A DNA stretch of 64,000 nucleotides from Amazonocrinis nigriterrae CENA67 (GTDB lineage: Bacteria > Cyanobacteriota > Cyanobacteriia > Cyanobacteriales > Nostocaceae). Position 1 is the first letter of the stretch, and every line of letters begins with the position of its first letter. Where the stretch lies: contig NZ_JAECZC010000111.1 of NCBI RefSeq assembly GCF_016056305.1, forward strand, positions 92,127 through 156,126, written 5' to 3'. Below, piece by piece: positions 38,524 through 48,280 of the stretch. Both the position numbers and the translations under genes were made by a program. Below the pieces are notes generated by a model. The model did no database searches. It was given only the letters and a program-made list of their open reading frames with translations, and was not told the DNA's origin.

Positions 38524-39606
38524 ATGAATAATAACTTTAATAAGTTAGCTGAATCTGTATTACAGATAAAAATAGGCTCAACAGTACAAGCTAAAAATAA
38601 TTTAAAGGATTTAATTAAATCTTTACAAAATATAGATAATGATTTCTTAGATTTACAGTATTTTCTTTTCTCCTCAGCTTTACTTAAACGAATTGACGGT
38701 TACACTGCTGAGAATATTTATTTGCAAAACTATGATGAAATTTCACAGATTGACCTTTTTCAGTTACTTTCTACACATGTTCCTTTCGTTTCGTTGACAC
38801 ATCCCATAGCAAATGAGTTGATTTGTCAAATTTTAAGTCAATTAACTACTGTTACACTATTAAATATAGGTATAGGTAAAGGTTTACAAGAAGTTGATTT
38901 GCTGAAGCGTTTAGTCAAAAAGGGGATAAAACTTCAACAATTGACTATTGTAGGTATAGAACCTTCTCAAGAAAATTTATTAGAAGCTGAATCTAATATT
39001 TTAAAAGCATCTGAAGAACTTGATTTCGATTTAAAATTTATTCCATTTCCAAAGCTAGTTGAAGATTTAAGTGAACGGGAGTGGTTATTTTTAGCTAGTT
39101 TAAATGGAGATATAATCATTAATGAAGCATTTTCTTTACACCACATAGTTGACAGAAAACAAGGATATGATACTCGTCAAGAGGTGATTTTAAAAATTTC
39201 TCGATTAAATCCTATGGCATTTATTCTTGTTGAGCCTAATTGGGATCATAACATTTCTGACTTATGGTATCGTTTCAAAAATGCTTGGATAAATTACCGA
39301 TTATTGTTTGAAGCTCTTTCCCAAGTAGATATGCCCAAAAAAATGAAATTTTTGATAATTAACAATTTTTTTGGCAGAGAGATTGAAGATGTATTAGGTA
39401 ATTGTGAAGAAACTCGTTGTGAAAGACATGAATCAGTGGATATCTGGTTACAGAGGCTTTATAAGGAAGGTTTTAAGCCTTTTGATTTAAGTACTATCAA
39501 TTTAACTAATTTTTCTCATCCAGTGGGTAATGTTGTCACCAGAGATAGTTACATAGGAATAGAATGTAACAATACTGCATTAATAGCTATTATCGCTGTT
39601 CAATAA
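38524..39606 (+). CDS. bacterial GRAS-domain (Rossmann methyltransferase-like) protein
   Basis: A 360-aa protein. Motifs match the GRAS fold known from plant DELLA/SCARECROW proteins and a few bacteria. At ~108-130, TVTLLNIGIGKGLQEVDLLK is the SAM-type loop. At ~199-208, IINEAFSLHHIVD is the VNxxFxLHHL motif. Then NPMAFILVEPNWDHNISD, RFKNAWINYRLLFEALSQ, FFGREIEDVLGNCEETR, and ERHESVDIWLQRLYKEGFKP, the plant RHExxxxWxxRxxxAGF block. Bacterial GRAS proteins are thought to be methyltransferases acting on small molecules; the substrate is unknown. Asn/Lys-rich coding suggests foreign origin or fast evolution. A multidomain kinase follows 456 bp later. Confidence 0.8.
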   Translation: MNNNFNKLAESVLQIKIGSTVQAKNNLKDLIKSLQNIDNDFLDLQYFLFSSALLKRIDGYTAENIYLQNYDEISQIDLFQLLSTHVPFVSLTHPIANELICQILSQLTTVTLLNIGIGKGLQEVDLLKRLVKKGIKLQQLTIVGIEPSQENLLEAESNILKASEELDFDLKFIPFPKLVEDLSEREWLFLASLNGDIIINEAFSLHHIVDRKQGYDTRQEVILKISRLNPMAFILVEPNWDHNISDLWYRFKNAWINYRLLFEALSQVDMPKKMKFLIINNFFGREIEDVLGNCEETRCERHESVDIWLQRLYKEGFKPFDLSTINLTNFSHPVGNVVTRDSYIGIECNNTALIAIIAVQ

Positions 39607-40062
39607 AAACACAAAAATAATCTGCATATCTATGATAATTCGTGTTTAATTAAAATCCAAATACCTGTAATCAAAAAATCTACTTTGTCTATGTTACTAG
39701 ATATGCTTGATAAATTTCAATATAACCGCTATTTTTAACTCGCAAAATTTGGATATAAAGTAGCATATCAATACTAATACCTGTAATTTCAATTTATCTA
39801 TGACTATATTCAACAAGCTATCTACTCCATAATGACGATGGGAGGAAATAAACCAATCACTCTAAAATGGCAATTTTCTCTTAGCGAATATACCAAAACA
39901 AGAGTAAAATTATAAAATTTTTGAGAATTTTATCTAAACTTATTCATCAAACAACTGGCGTTAATCAATAACTATGTATAATCTTAAAAACAGTGATAAT
40001 TAATGAATTTTAATAAATATAAATTATCAATAATCTAAATAAAAATTATTTAATTTGGAAAT
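39607..40062. other. AT-rich gap before the kinase gene
   Basis: 456 bp, rich in A and T; I see no ORF, strong hairpin or RNA gene. It presumably holds the promoter of the giant kinase gene. Confidence 0.4.
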
Positions 40063-43000
40063 ATGATACTTTCTTCTAGCAGCTTACCTGGCTATCAATT
40101 GAGCGAATTACTTTACGAAAGCTCTAGAACATTAGTATATAGAGGAAAGCGGAAAATTGATGACCTACCTGTAGCAATCAAGCTGCTAAAAGGTTTTTAT
40201 CCCACCTTTACGGAACTAATACGGTTTCGTAACCAATATACAATTGCCAAAAATTTTAAAATATCAGGAATTATTGAGATATATTGCTTAGAATCTTACC
40301 ATAATAGTTATGTCTTAGTAATGGAATACTTTGGTGGAATATCCTTGGCAGAGTATATTTATACTCATAAACTGGAACTCAAGGAGTTTTTTTCCATAGC
40401 CTTGCAACTAACAGAAATTTTAGAGAATCTCTACCTTGCCAAAGTTATTCATAAAGATATTAAACCTGCAAATATTCTGATTAATCCAGATACAAAAAAA
40501 ATTAAACTTATTGATTTTAGTATTGCTTCATTACTACCTAAAGAAACACAAAATATTCAAAATCCCGGTGTATTGGAGGGTACATTAGCTTATTTAGCAC
40601 CAGAACAAACTGGACGGATGAACCGGGGAATTGACTATAGAGTAGACTTTTACGCATTGGGAGCTACATTTTTTGAATTGCTGACGGGACAACTACCTTT
40701 TATCAGCAATGACCCTATGGAATTGGTACATTACCACATTGCTAAAGAACCACCTTTAGTTTGTGCGTTAAATTTAGATATTCCTTTAGTATTAGCGCAG
40801 ATAATTAAGAAACTATTAGCAAAGAATGCTGAAGACCGTTATCAAAGCGCATCGGGTCTGAAATATGATTTAGAAATTTGTCTAAATCAATTACAGAATT
40901 TAGGCAAAATTAAGGAGTTTAAAATTGGACAACGAGATTTATGTGAACAATTTCTCATTCCAGAAAAGTTATACGGACGAGAAAATGAAGTTCAGCAACT
41001 AATCTCAGCATTTGAACGCATTTCGTATGGATACAGCGAACTTATCTTAGTGGCTGGGTTTTCTGGTATTGGTAAGACTGCGGTAGTTAACGAAGTACAT
41101 AAACCCATTGTTAAGCAACGGGGCTATTTCATTAAAGGTAAGTTTGATCAATTCAATCGTAATGTTCCTTTTTCTGCCTTTGTGCAAGCCTTTCGTGATT
41201 TAATGATGCAATTGTTAACTGAAAGTGACCAGCAACTACAACATTGGAAGTCAAAAATTCTCAAAGCTGTAGCTGAAAGTGGACAAGTTTTGATTGAGGT
41301 AATTCCTGAATTAGAACAAATTATTGGTCAACAACCACCCTTAGCAGAACTTTCAGGAACTGCTGCACAAAATCGATTTAATTTAATTTTTCAAAAATTC
41401 ATTCAAGTATTTACTACAAAAGAACATCCCTTAGTAATATTTTTAGATGATTTGCAATGGGCTGATTCAGGCTCATTGCAACTCGTACAATTATTAATGA
41501 ATGAATCGAATCAAAGTTATTTATTATTGATTGGAGCATATCGACATAATGAAGTTTCACCAGTTCATCCTTTAATTTTAACGTTAGATAAAATTAGTAA
41601 ACTAACTGGAAGAGTTAACAGTATAAATTTATTACCGCTCAGCCTATTTTTCTTAAATCAATTAGTTGCTGATACTTTATGTTGTGCGGAACACATAGCA
41701 CAAAACCTCTCACAATTAGTATATCAAAAAACTAAAGGTAATCCATTTTTTACAACGCAACTGCTCAAGAGATTACATCAAGATGGGTTGATTGAGTTTA
41801 ACTTTCAGGAACGCTGTTGGCAATGTGATATTACACAAGTTAACCAGCAAACCTTAACTGATGACATTGTTAAATTCATGGTATCCCAATTAACAATGTT
41901 ACCTCAAGCAACTCAGAATGTGTTGCAGTTAGCAGCTTGTATTGGTAATCAGTTTGATTTAGCAACATTAGCAATTATTTCCAAGCGATCGCAAATAGAA
42001 ACAGCAGCTGATTTATGGAAAGCATTGCAGTCAGGATTGATTTTACCTCTGAATGAAAATTATAAATTTTATGTAGGGCAAGAACATCAAGCACTTACCT
42101 CAAAAACCTCAGAGATTGTTGTATATAAATTTCTGCATGATCGTGTCCAACAAGCCGCTTATTCCCTAATTCCTGAACAAGAGCGATCGCTCGTTCACTA
42201 TCAAATTGGAAAATTGCTACTCCAGCAACTTTCACCTAAAGCTATAGAAGAGAAAATCTTTGCAGTAGTCAATCAGTTAAATTATGGTATTGAACTAATT
42301 ACCGACCAAACCGAACATGATGCACTAGCAGAACTTAACCTGTGTGCTTGTCGCAAAGCTAAAACTTCTACTGCTTATCGAGCTGCTTACGAGTATGCCA
42401 CAGTTGGTCTTAATCTGATGGAAAGCAAAGCTTGGCAACAACAATACCAAATGTCTTTGACTTTTCACGAACTCGCCACAGCAGTAGCTGCACTCTGCGG
42501 TGAATTTGAGCAGATGAATCAATGGATTGATATTGTGATTCATCATGCCAAAATGCCTTTAGATCAAGTAGGCGTTTACATCATTAAAATACAAGCATTA
42601 ACTTCTCAAAATCAGCTTTTAGAAGCAATATCTAGCGGTCAGGCAATTCTTCAAGAATTGGGTGTACAGTTTCCTGAACATCTTACTTTAGAATATATTC
42701 AGCAGGCAGTAAAGGAAATTAACTCCTTGCTAGGCGAGCGACCCATTGAGGATTTATTTTACTTAAAACCAATGGTAGATGCTGAAAAGCTGGCAATGAT
42801 ACAAATCGCTGCAAGTATCATGACAGCTTGTTATGTAAGTGGTTCGCCTGTATTTCCATTACTAAACACATTACAGGTAAATTTATCGCTCCAGTATGGC
42901 AACAGTCTTACTTCAGCTTATAGTTATGCATGTTATGGGGTTTTTCTCAACATATTTCTACAGAATGTCACAGCAGCCACTCAATTTGGTCGATTAGCTT

Positions 43001-45483
43001 ACCGTCTGGCTTTAGAAGCAGAAGCCAAAAACATTCGCCCTGAAACTTTTATTCCCATTGCCTTGTTTTTGCACCATCGTCAGTCTCATTTGCGAGAAAC
43101 CTTGCCCATTTCACAACAAGGCTATCAAGCAGGATTAGAAACAGGTAAATTAAAGGATGCCGCACAAAATGCGAATATATTTTGTCTTAATTCCTACTGG
43201 TGCGGTCAACTTTTAGTGGAATTAGAATCCCAAATTTTTGCTTATCGTCAACAATTACTCAAACTTAATCAGCTGACAGCAGCTAACTATTGTTCAATCT
43301 ATTGGGAAACAACGCTCTTTCTATTGGGAAATCCAGACAAAATCGAAATCTCATTTGAAAATCCCTTAAATGAAGAAAAGCTAGTTTCTCAAGCACTACT
43401 TTCTAACGATCTGTGGCGAATATTTATTTTCAGCGTGCATCAAGCAATGTTGAGATTTCTGCTGGGAGACATTGACGGAGCCAGTATAGATGCTCTTCGA
43501 GCCAGGAAGTATATAGCCGCAGGCAAAGGAACTATTGCTGAAGCTGGTTTAAATTTTTATGACTCTTTGATTATCCTGGCGACAGTGCCTAATTCTCAGG
43601 CTGAGTTGGAAACTCAACTGCAACGAGTTCAGGAAAATCAAGCCAGGTTGCAATATTGGGCAGAGTACGCCCCGATGAACTATTTGCATAAGTGGCAGTT
43701 AGTAGAAGCTGAACGCCATCGTATATTAGATCAAAAGATTGAAGCAATTGATCTGTATGATCGCTCTATTTCTCTGGCTCAAGAAAACGGTTATATTCAA
43801 GAACAAGCGATCGCCAACGAAGTAGCAGCTAAATTTTATCTAGACTGGGGCAAAGAAAAAATAGCTCAAGCATATATGCAGGAAGCTTATTACTGTTATG
43901 CTCGATGGGGAGCCAAAGCAAAAACAGATGATTTGGAAAAACTTTATCCCCATCTACTGCAACCGATCCTGCAACAACAAAAGCTCAACAATATAGAAGC
44001 TATAAATTCGCTTACTCACACTTCAAATCAAAATTACACACTCAATTCTAGTACTAACAGCACTATTATTTCTGATGCCCTAGATTTTGCCTCTGTCCTC
44101 AAAGCAGCACAAATCATTTCTAGCAACATCCAATTAGATGAATTAATTACTAGCTTCACTAAAATTATCTTAGAAAATGCTGTGGCAAAAAAATGTGTGC
44201 TAATTTTACCTCATCAAGGTGAATGGCAAGTTAGAGCCATTACCTCTATCAACTCTCAAGATAATCTCACTACAGAAATTCTTGATTCACTACCATTAGA
44301 TGCTTGCCAAGAGGTTCCTATAAAACTCATTCAATATGTTAAACGAACATTAGGAACTGTTGTCCTTGACAATTGTCAAACTGAAATTAATGGTGTAATT
44401 GATGATTATCTGCTCCAGCATCAACCGCAGAGTGCTTTGTGTACCCCAATTCTCAATCAAGGTAATTTAGTTGGCATTCTTTATTTAGAAAATTCTTTAA
44501 TTCAAAGTGTATTTACACCTGAGCGGCTAGTAATTATTAACTTACTTTGTAGCCAAGTTTCAATTTCTCTAGAAAATACTCGACTTTATCAACAGGCTCA
44601 ACAAACACAATTACAACTTGTCCAAAATGAAAAAATGTCAGCTTTGGGTAATTTAGTTGCGGGTGTTGCTCATGAAATGAATAATCCTTTGGGTTTTATT
44701 TTTTCTAGCCTGAAACAAGCTCAACCTAACTTCTCTGATTTAATTGCTCACTTAGAATATTATCGTCAACGTTTCCCCAATCCAGGTGATGATATTATTA
44801 AGCATGGCGAGGAAATCGAGATAGATTATCTTGTCGAAGATTTACCACAGATGCTTTCATCAATGGAAGTAGCCTGTGAACACCTGAGAAATATCAGCAC
44901 TTCGCTCAGAATTTTTTCACGAGCAGATTTAGAGTACAAAGTTGCTTGTAATATTCATGAAGGTATTGATAGTACTATTTTAATTCTCAAACATCGACTC
45001 AAAGCAAATCAGCATCGTCCAGCAATTGAGATTATTACCAATTATGGAAATTTACCTCTAGTTGAATGCTTTCTTGGGCAACTGAATCAGGTATTTATGA
45101 ATCTGTTAGCTAATGCTATTGATGCTTTAGAAGAATCAAATGATCAACGTAGTTATCAAGAAATTAAAAGTAACCCTAATCGCATTCAAATTGCGACATA
45201 CTTAGAAGCTAATTACGCCAAAATATCTATTGCTGATAATGCGAAGGGAATGACTAAAGAAGTAAAACAGAAAATTTTCGACCATTCATTTACTACAAAA
45301 GGCGTGGGTAAAGGTACAGGATTAGGATTAGCGATCGCTCGTCAAATTATAGTAGAAAAACACAACGGAACGATTCAAGTTAACTCAAATTTAGGTGAGG
45401 GAACTGAGTTTATAATTACTCTTCCAGTAAAAGCAAAATTTTCACCAACAGCCATAACAAAAGCATCGCCACTAGCAAGCTAG
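40063..45483 (+). CDS. giant Ser/Thr kinase - AAA ATPase - GAF - histidine kinase
   Basis: An 1806-aa multidomain signalling protein. Residues 1-270 are a Hanks-type kinase: AIKLLKG Lys, catalytic loop HKDIKPANILI (usual Arg replaced by Lys), then IDFS in place of DFG and LAPEQTGRMNRGIDYR. Residues ~300-600 are an AAA/NACHT-like ATPase with Walker A (AGFSGIGKTAVV) and Walker B (VIFLDDLQWAD). A long helical TPR-like region extends to ~1340. A GAF domain lies at ~1345-1510. The histidine kinase starts with H-box VAGVAHEMNNPLGF (~1530), then NLLANAIDALEE and GKGTGLGLAIARQI. This architecture is that of the HstK family in Anabaena. No membrane segment, so cytoplasmic. Confidence 0.93.
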   Translation: MILSSSSLPGYQLSELLYESSRTLVYRGKRKIDDLPVAIKLLKGFYPTFTELIRFRNQYTIAKNFKISGIIEIYCLESYHNSYVLVMEYFGGISLAEYIYTHKLELKEFFSIALQLTEILENLYLAKVIHKDIKPANILINPDTKKIKLIDFSIASLLPKETQNIQNPGVLEGTLAYLAPEQTGRMNRGIDYRVDFYALGATFFELLTGQLPFISNDPMELVHYHIAKEPPLVCALNLDIPLVLAQIIKKLLAKNAEDRYQSASGLKYDLEICLNQLQNLGKIKEFKIGQRDLCEQFLIPEKLYGRENEVQQLISAFERISYGYSELILVAGFSGIGKTAVVNEVHKPIVKQRGYFIKGKFDQFNRNVPFSAFVQAFRDLMMQLLTESDQQLQHWKSKILKAVAESGQVLIEVIPELEQIIGQQPPLAELSGTAAQNRFNLIFQKFIQVFTTKEHPLVIFLDDLQWADSGSLQLVQLLMNESNQSYLLLIGAYRHNEVSPVHPLILTLDKISKLTGRVNSINLLPLSLFFLNQLVADTLCCAEHIAQNLSQLVYQKTKGNPFFTTQLLKRLHQDGLIEFNFQERCWQCDITQVNQQTLTDDIVKFMVSQLTMLPQATQNVLQLAACIGNQFDLATLAIISKRSQIETAADLWKALQSGLILPLNENYKFYVGQEHQALTSKTSEIVVYKFLHDRVQQAAYSLIPEQERSLVHYQIGKLLLQQLSPKAIEEKIFAVVNQLNYGIELITDQTEHDALAELNLCACRKAKTSTAYRAAYEYATVGLNLMESKAWQQQYQMSLTFHELATAVAALCGEFEQMNQWIDIVIHHAKMPLDQVGVYIIKIQALTSQNQLLEAISSGQAILQELGVQFPEHLTLEYIQQAVKEINSLLGERPIEDLFYLKPMVDAEKLAMIQIAASIMTACYVSGSPVFPLLNTLQVNLSLQYGNSLTSAYSYACYGVFLNIFLQNVTAATQFGRLAYRLALEAEAKNIRPETFIPIALFLHHRQSHLRETLPISQQGYQAGLETGKLKDAAQNANIFCLNSYWCGQLLVELESQIFAYRQQLLKLNQLTAANYCSIYWETTLFLLGNPDKIEISFENPLNEEKLVSQALLSNDLWRIFIFSVHQAMLRFLLGDIDGASIDALRARKYIAAGKGTIAEAGLNFYDSLIILATVPNSQAELETQLQRVQENQARLQYWAEYAPMNYLHKWQLVEAERHRILDQKIEAIDLYDRSISLAQENGYIQEQAIANEVAAKFYLDWGKEKIAQAYMQEAYYCYARWGAKAKTDDLEKLYPHLLQPILQQQKLNNIEAINSLTHTSNQNYTLNSSTNSTIISDALDFASVLKAAQIISSNIQLDELITSFTKIILENAVAKKCVLILPHQGEWQVRAITSINSQDNLTTEILDSLPLDACQEVPIKLIQYVKRTLGTVVLDNCQTEINGVIDDYLLQHQPQSALCTPILNQGNLVGILYLENSLIQSVFTPERLVIINLLCSQVSISLENTRLYQQAQQTQLQLVQNEKMSALGNLVAGVAHEMNNPLGFIFSSLKQAQPNFSDLIAHLEYYRQRFPNPGDDIIKHGEEIEIDYLVEDLPQMLSSMEVACEHLRNISTSLRIFSRADLEYKVACNIHEGIDSTILILKHRLKANQHRPAIEIITNYGNLPLVECFLGQLNQVFMNLLANAIDALEESNDQRSYQEIKSNPNRIQIATYLEANYAKISIADNAKGMTKEVKQKIFDHSFTTKGVGKGTGLGLAIARQIIVEKHNGTIQVNSNLGEGTEFIITLPVKAKFSPTAITKASPLAS

Positions 45484-45666
45484 AGTAATCAGCTGTTAAG
45501 CACTTAATTTACATGTTGATACCGCAGGGGAGCAGAGGTGCAGAGTATAAATTATTTGTATCACGAATTTAGTGAAATAGTATTAAATGTGTAACAGCTT
45601 AGAAGTTGGAGTTCTTCAGTTTTAACTAATACCATTTCCAAAATATTTGGAACACATGAATCGACT

Positions 45667-45694
45667 GTAGGGGCGTACAGCTGTACGCCCCTAC
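45667..45694. repeat. perfect 28-bp palindrome
   Basis: GTAGGGGCGTACAG followed directly by its reverse complement CTGTACGCCCCTAC. Lies 24 bp before the CRISPR array; shares TGTAGGGGCG with the repeat at 31111. Confidence 0.7.
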
Positions 45695-45718
45695 GAGAGT
45701 ATCTGTTTCCATTCGATT

Positions 45719-46988
45719 GTTTCAATCCCCTTGCAGGGTATTAGAAAGATGAAACGTGTTTATATTTCATCATTGACTCGGCGGCTGGGCGTTTCAATCC
45801 CCTTGCGGGGTATTAGAAAGATGAAACTTTAATTACACCATTAGGTATAGAACATCGCACAGTTTCAATCCCCTTGCGGGGTATTAGAAAGATGAAACCA
45901 GTAACGAATTATAGGTAATTTGTCCAGTTAAAAGTTTCAATCCCCTTGCGGGGTATTAGAAAGATGAAACTTCGTCCAAGCAAATCTCTACCCGTGCAAA
46001 TAATTGGTTTCAATCCCCTTGCGGGGTATTAGAAAGATGAAACTCCTTAATTTTTGCCATATACAAAATAGTTACAAAGTTTCAATCCCCTTGCGGGGTA
46101 TTAGAAAGATGAAACAACAGCTTTAGAACAACAGGAAGCAAAATTTAATAAGTTTCAATCCCCTTGCGGGGTATTAGAAAGATGAAACTTAAAATAATGG
46201 ATTCTAACAATTAGATAGCGATGTTTCAATCCCCTTGCGGGGTATTAGAAAGATGAAACTCAGTGACAGCATTAACTACATCAATTGGCGCTTGCGTGTT
46301 TCAATCCCCTTGCGGGGTATTAGAAAGATGAAACTTGTATTTTAATACTTTAATTTCACGTCTCATCGTGGTTTCAATCCCCTTGCGGGGTATTAGAAAG
46401 ATGAAACGTGTCACAATTGATAGTTTAAGAAATTATTATATGTTTCAATCCCCTTGCGGGGTATTAGAAAGATGAAACATAATATTAGTGTCGAGAATAT
46501 TGCAAAAAAGCAACAGTTTCAATCCCCTTGCGGGGTATTAGAAAGATGAAACTTAATGAATCGTTAAAATCTTCATTGTATTTTGGGTGTTTCAATCCCC
46601 TTGCGGGGTATTAGAAAGATGAAACTTTGATGTGGCATCGCTTTATCCATCAATATGTTGTTTCAATCCCCTTGCGGGGTATTAGAAAGATGAAACCTCT
46701 TGGTTTCATCATCAAAGGGCAAGTAAAACTGGTTTCAATCCCCTTGCGGGGTATTAGAAAGATGAAACGACTTGGGCTAAGAAAGCTGAGTTCTATAATG
46801 CAGGTTTCAATCCCCTTGCGGGGTATTAGAAAGATGAAACCTAAACCTGGTTGTACTTCCCCAAAACCTATCACCAGTTTCAATCCCCTTGCGGGGTATT
46901 AGAAAGATGAAACGTCTAACGCAGGTATTCCACTACTAACACCCTTAAGCTGTTTCAATCCCCTTGCGGGGTATTAGAAAGATGAAAC
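45719..46988 (-). CRISPR. CRISPR array, 18 repeats and 17 spacers
   Basis: Eighteen 37-nt repeats beginning GTTTCAATCCCCTTGCGGGG and ending AAAGATGAAAC on the plus strand. Starts: 45719, 45791, 45862, 45934, 46007, 46079, 46152, 46223, 46298, 46371, 46442, 46516, 46589, 46660, 46732, 46804, 46877 and 46952. Spacers are 34-38 nt and all different. Repeats are identical except the first (GCAGGG for GCGGGG). On the minus strand the repeat ends ATTGAAAC, the usual cyanobacterial 8-nt crRNA handle, and the variant repeat is then leader-distal, so transcription is leftward. CCCCGCAAGGGG forms the repeat hairpin. No cas gene in the window; subtype cannot be fixed. Confidence 0.97.
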
Positions 46989-47350
46989 TCTGCCCTCTGA
47001 AATCATTACTAAACAAGCTTCCTGTTAGGGTTTTTGGCAGGGAAGAAATTTTGGTTATTTTCAACCGCTCTTATTGCAAAACACTTGGAGTTATCCTAAC
47101 TTTTGAAACGCTGTAATTATTGCTTTGTCAAGGTTCTGGCGATTTTGGCGGGACTCCAGGGATTTTGCCCCCGCTTTCCCCTGCCAAACATCAAGCTGCT
47201 TACAACATCATAAAATGATTATTCGTTATTGTCGAGCTTTTATGAACTAATGTAGCGGCAATTCATAACTAGTCTCGAAGTTAATCAAGCGAAACCTCAC
47301 ATAAAATGAGTATAAAGACGCAACTCGCACTTTCATAGGAGTATCCAGCT
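46989..47350 (-). promoter_or_regulatory. probable CRISPR leader (right flank)
   Basis: Non-coding DNA between the leader-proximal repeat and the GTG of the next gene. Leftward orientation inferred from the array places the leader and new-spacer end here. Contains T-rich stretches and no ORF. The promoter of the gene at 47351 must also lie here. Confidence 0.45.
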
Positions 47351-48010
47351 GTGCAGCCGGACTTAATAGGCTTGGAAATTAGCAAGGGAGAATTGAGACG
47401 TTTGACTGGATTCGATCCAGATGATGTATTTCGACCTTCTATTATCAAAGACCGTGAAAAACGATTAGGGTTTTTGATCAATGAAATGTTTTTGTCGCTA
47501 GCCCTAACTCCAATTATTGTTGGTGCTATTTATGCGTTTATTATTCTACCAACAATTGGTTCTTCTATTAAACTAGGAATTCTCTTACTAATTATAGTGC
47601 CCATTGCTGTGGTCGTGGGGCGATCGCTATGGCGGCGGTTCACTTGTCCCAAAGCACTGACAATACTTTTAGATGAAGTCGATAAATATCATCACGTCAT
47701 CAAAGCCATAGATATTAATGACCAATTGGCAATATCCACAAACTCCCAAAACAGTATAAATGAGCGAGAGCAAATCATCGCCGCCTTACAACTGATTCGG
47801 GAAAATTTAGTACTAGCTTTAAAAAGTGAACGAATTTTGCGAGATAATAAACAACTACTTGCTAATAACCAAGAGTTATTTGTGAATAATTTAGCTAGCC
47901 TGCAAGCTTTGCAAGCTAGCAGCCAAGCCAGCGAATATAGTCAACTTTTAAATCAATCTTTACAAATTGCCCTTGATGTGCAGGCAGAAATCAAAAAATT
48001 ACAGCATTGA
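47351..48010 (+). CDS. membrane protein with coiled-coil tail, function unknown
   Basis: A 219-aa protein with GTG start. Residues ~48-95 contain two membrane helices (LALTPIIVGAIYAFIILPTI; GILLLIIVPIAVVVG). The C-terminal half is a helical, Leu/Asn/Gln-rich coiled coil (ALQLIRENLVLALKSERILR; LASLQALQASSQASEYSQLL). The N-terminus ELRRLTGFDPDDVFR is soluble. Resembles uncharacterised cyanobacterial proteins. It is next to the CRISPR leader but is not a recognisable Cas protein. Confidence 0.6.
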   Translation: MQPDLIGLEISKGELRRLTGFDPDDVFRPSIIKDREKRLGFLINEMFLSLALTPIIVGAIYAFIILPTIGSSIKLGILLLIIVPIAVVVGRSLWRRFTCPKALTILLDEVDKYHHVIKAIDINDQLAISTNSQNSINEREQIIAALQLIRENLVLALKSERILRDNKQLLANNQELFVNNLASLQALQASSQASEYSQLLNQSLQIALDVQAEIKKLQH

Positions 48011-48131
48011 ACCACAGTAGTGTACTGATTTTCGGTGCGTTAGAACTAACGTTCATAACGCACTCTACTATATTAAAGTCAAAGAAGTAATATCAAGTCC
48101 GGTTTATTTAGTTATGATTCCCACAGTCATT

Positions 48132-48200
48132 GCACCCCACCCCTAACCCCTCCCCGTGAACGGGGAGGGGAAACAAAGCGTAGCTTTGATGGGGTGGGGT
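48132..48200. repeat. nested inverted repeat of CCCCTCCCC type
   Basis: The inner stem is CCCCTCCCCG with CGGGGAGGGG over a 4-nt loop (48147-48170). The outer stem is ACCCCACCCC (48134-48143) with GGGGTGGGGT (48191-48200). A dispersed cyanobacterial repeat. Confidence 0.65.
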
Positions 48201-48280
48201 TCTTAGGGTTTAAATAGGTAATAAGCAAAGGACTTGATATAACTCCAAAACATAAAATCCCAAATCTAAAATCCTATTAA

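Noticed and set aside
46627-46902. 91-aa and 77-aa ORFs across the CRISPR array
   Set aside because: They are translations of repeat units (recurring VSIPLRGIRKMK and FIFLIPRKGIET), not genes.
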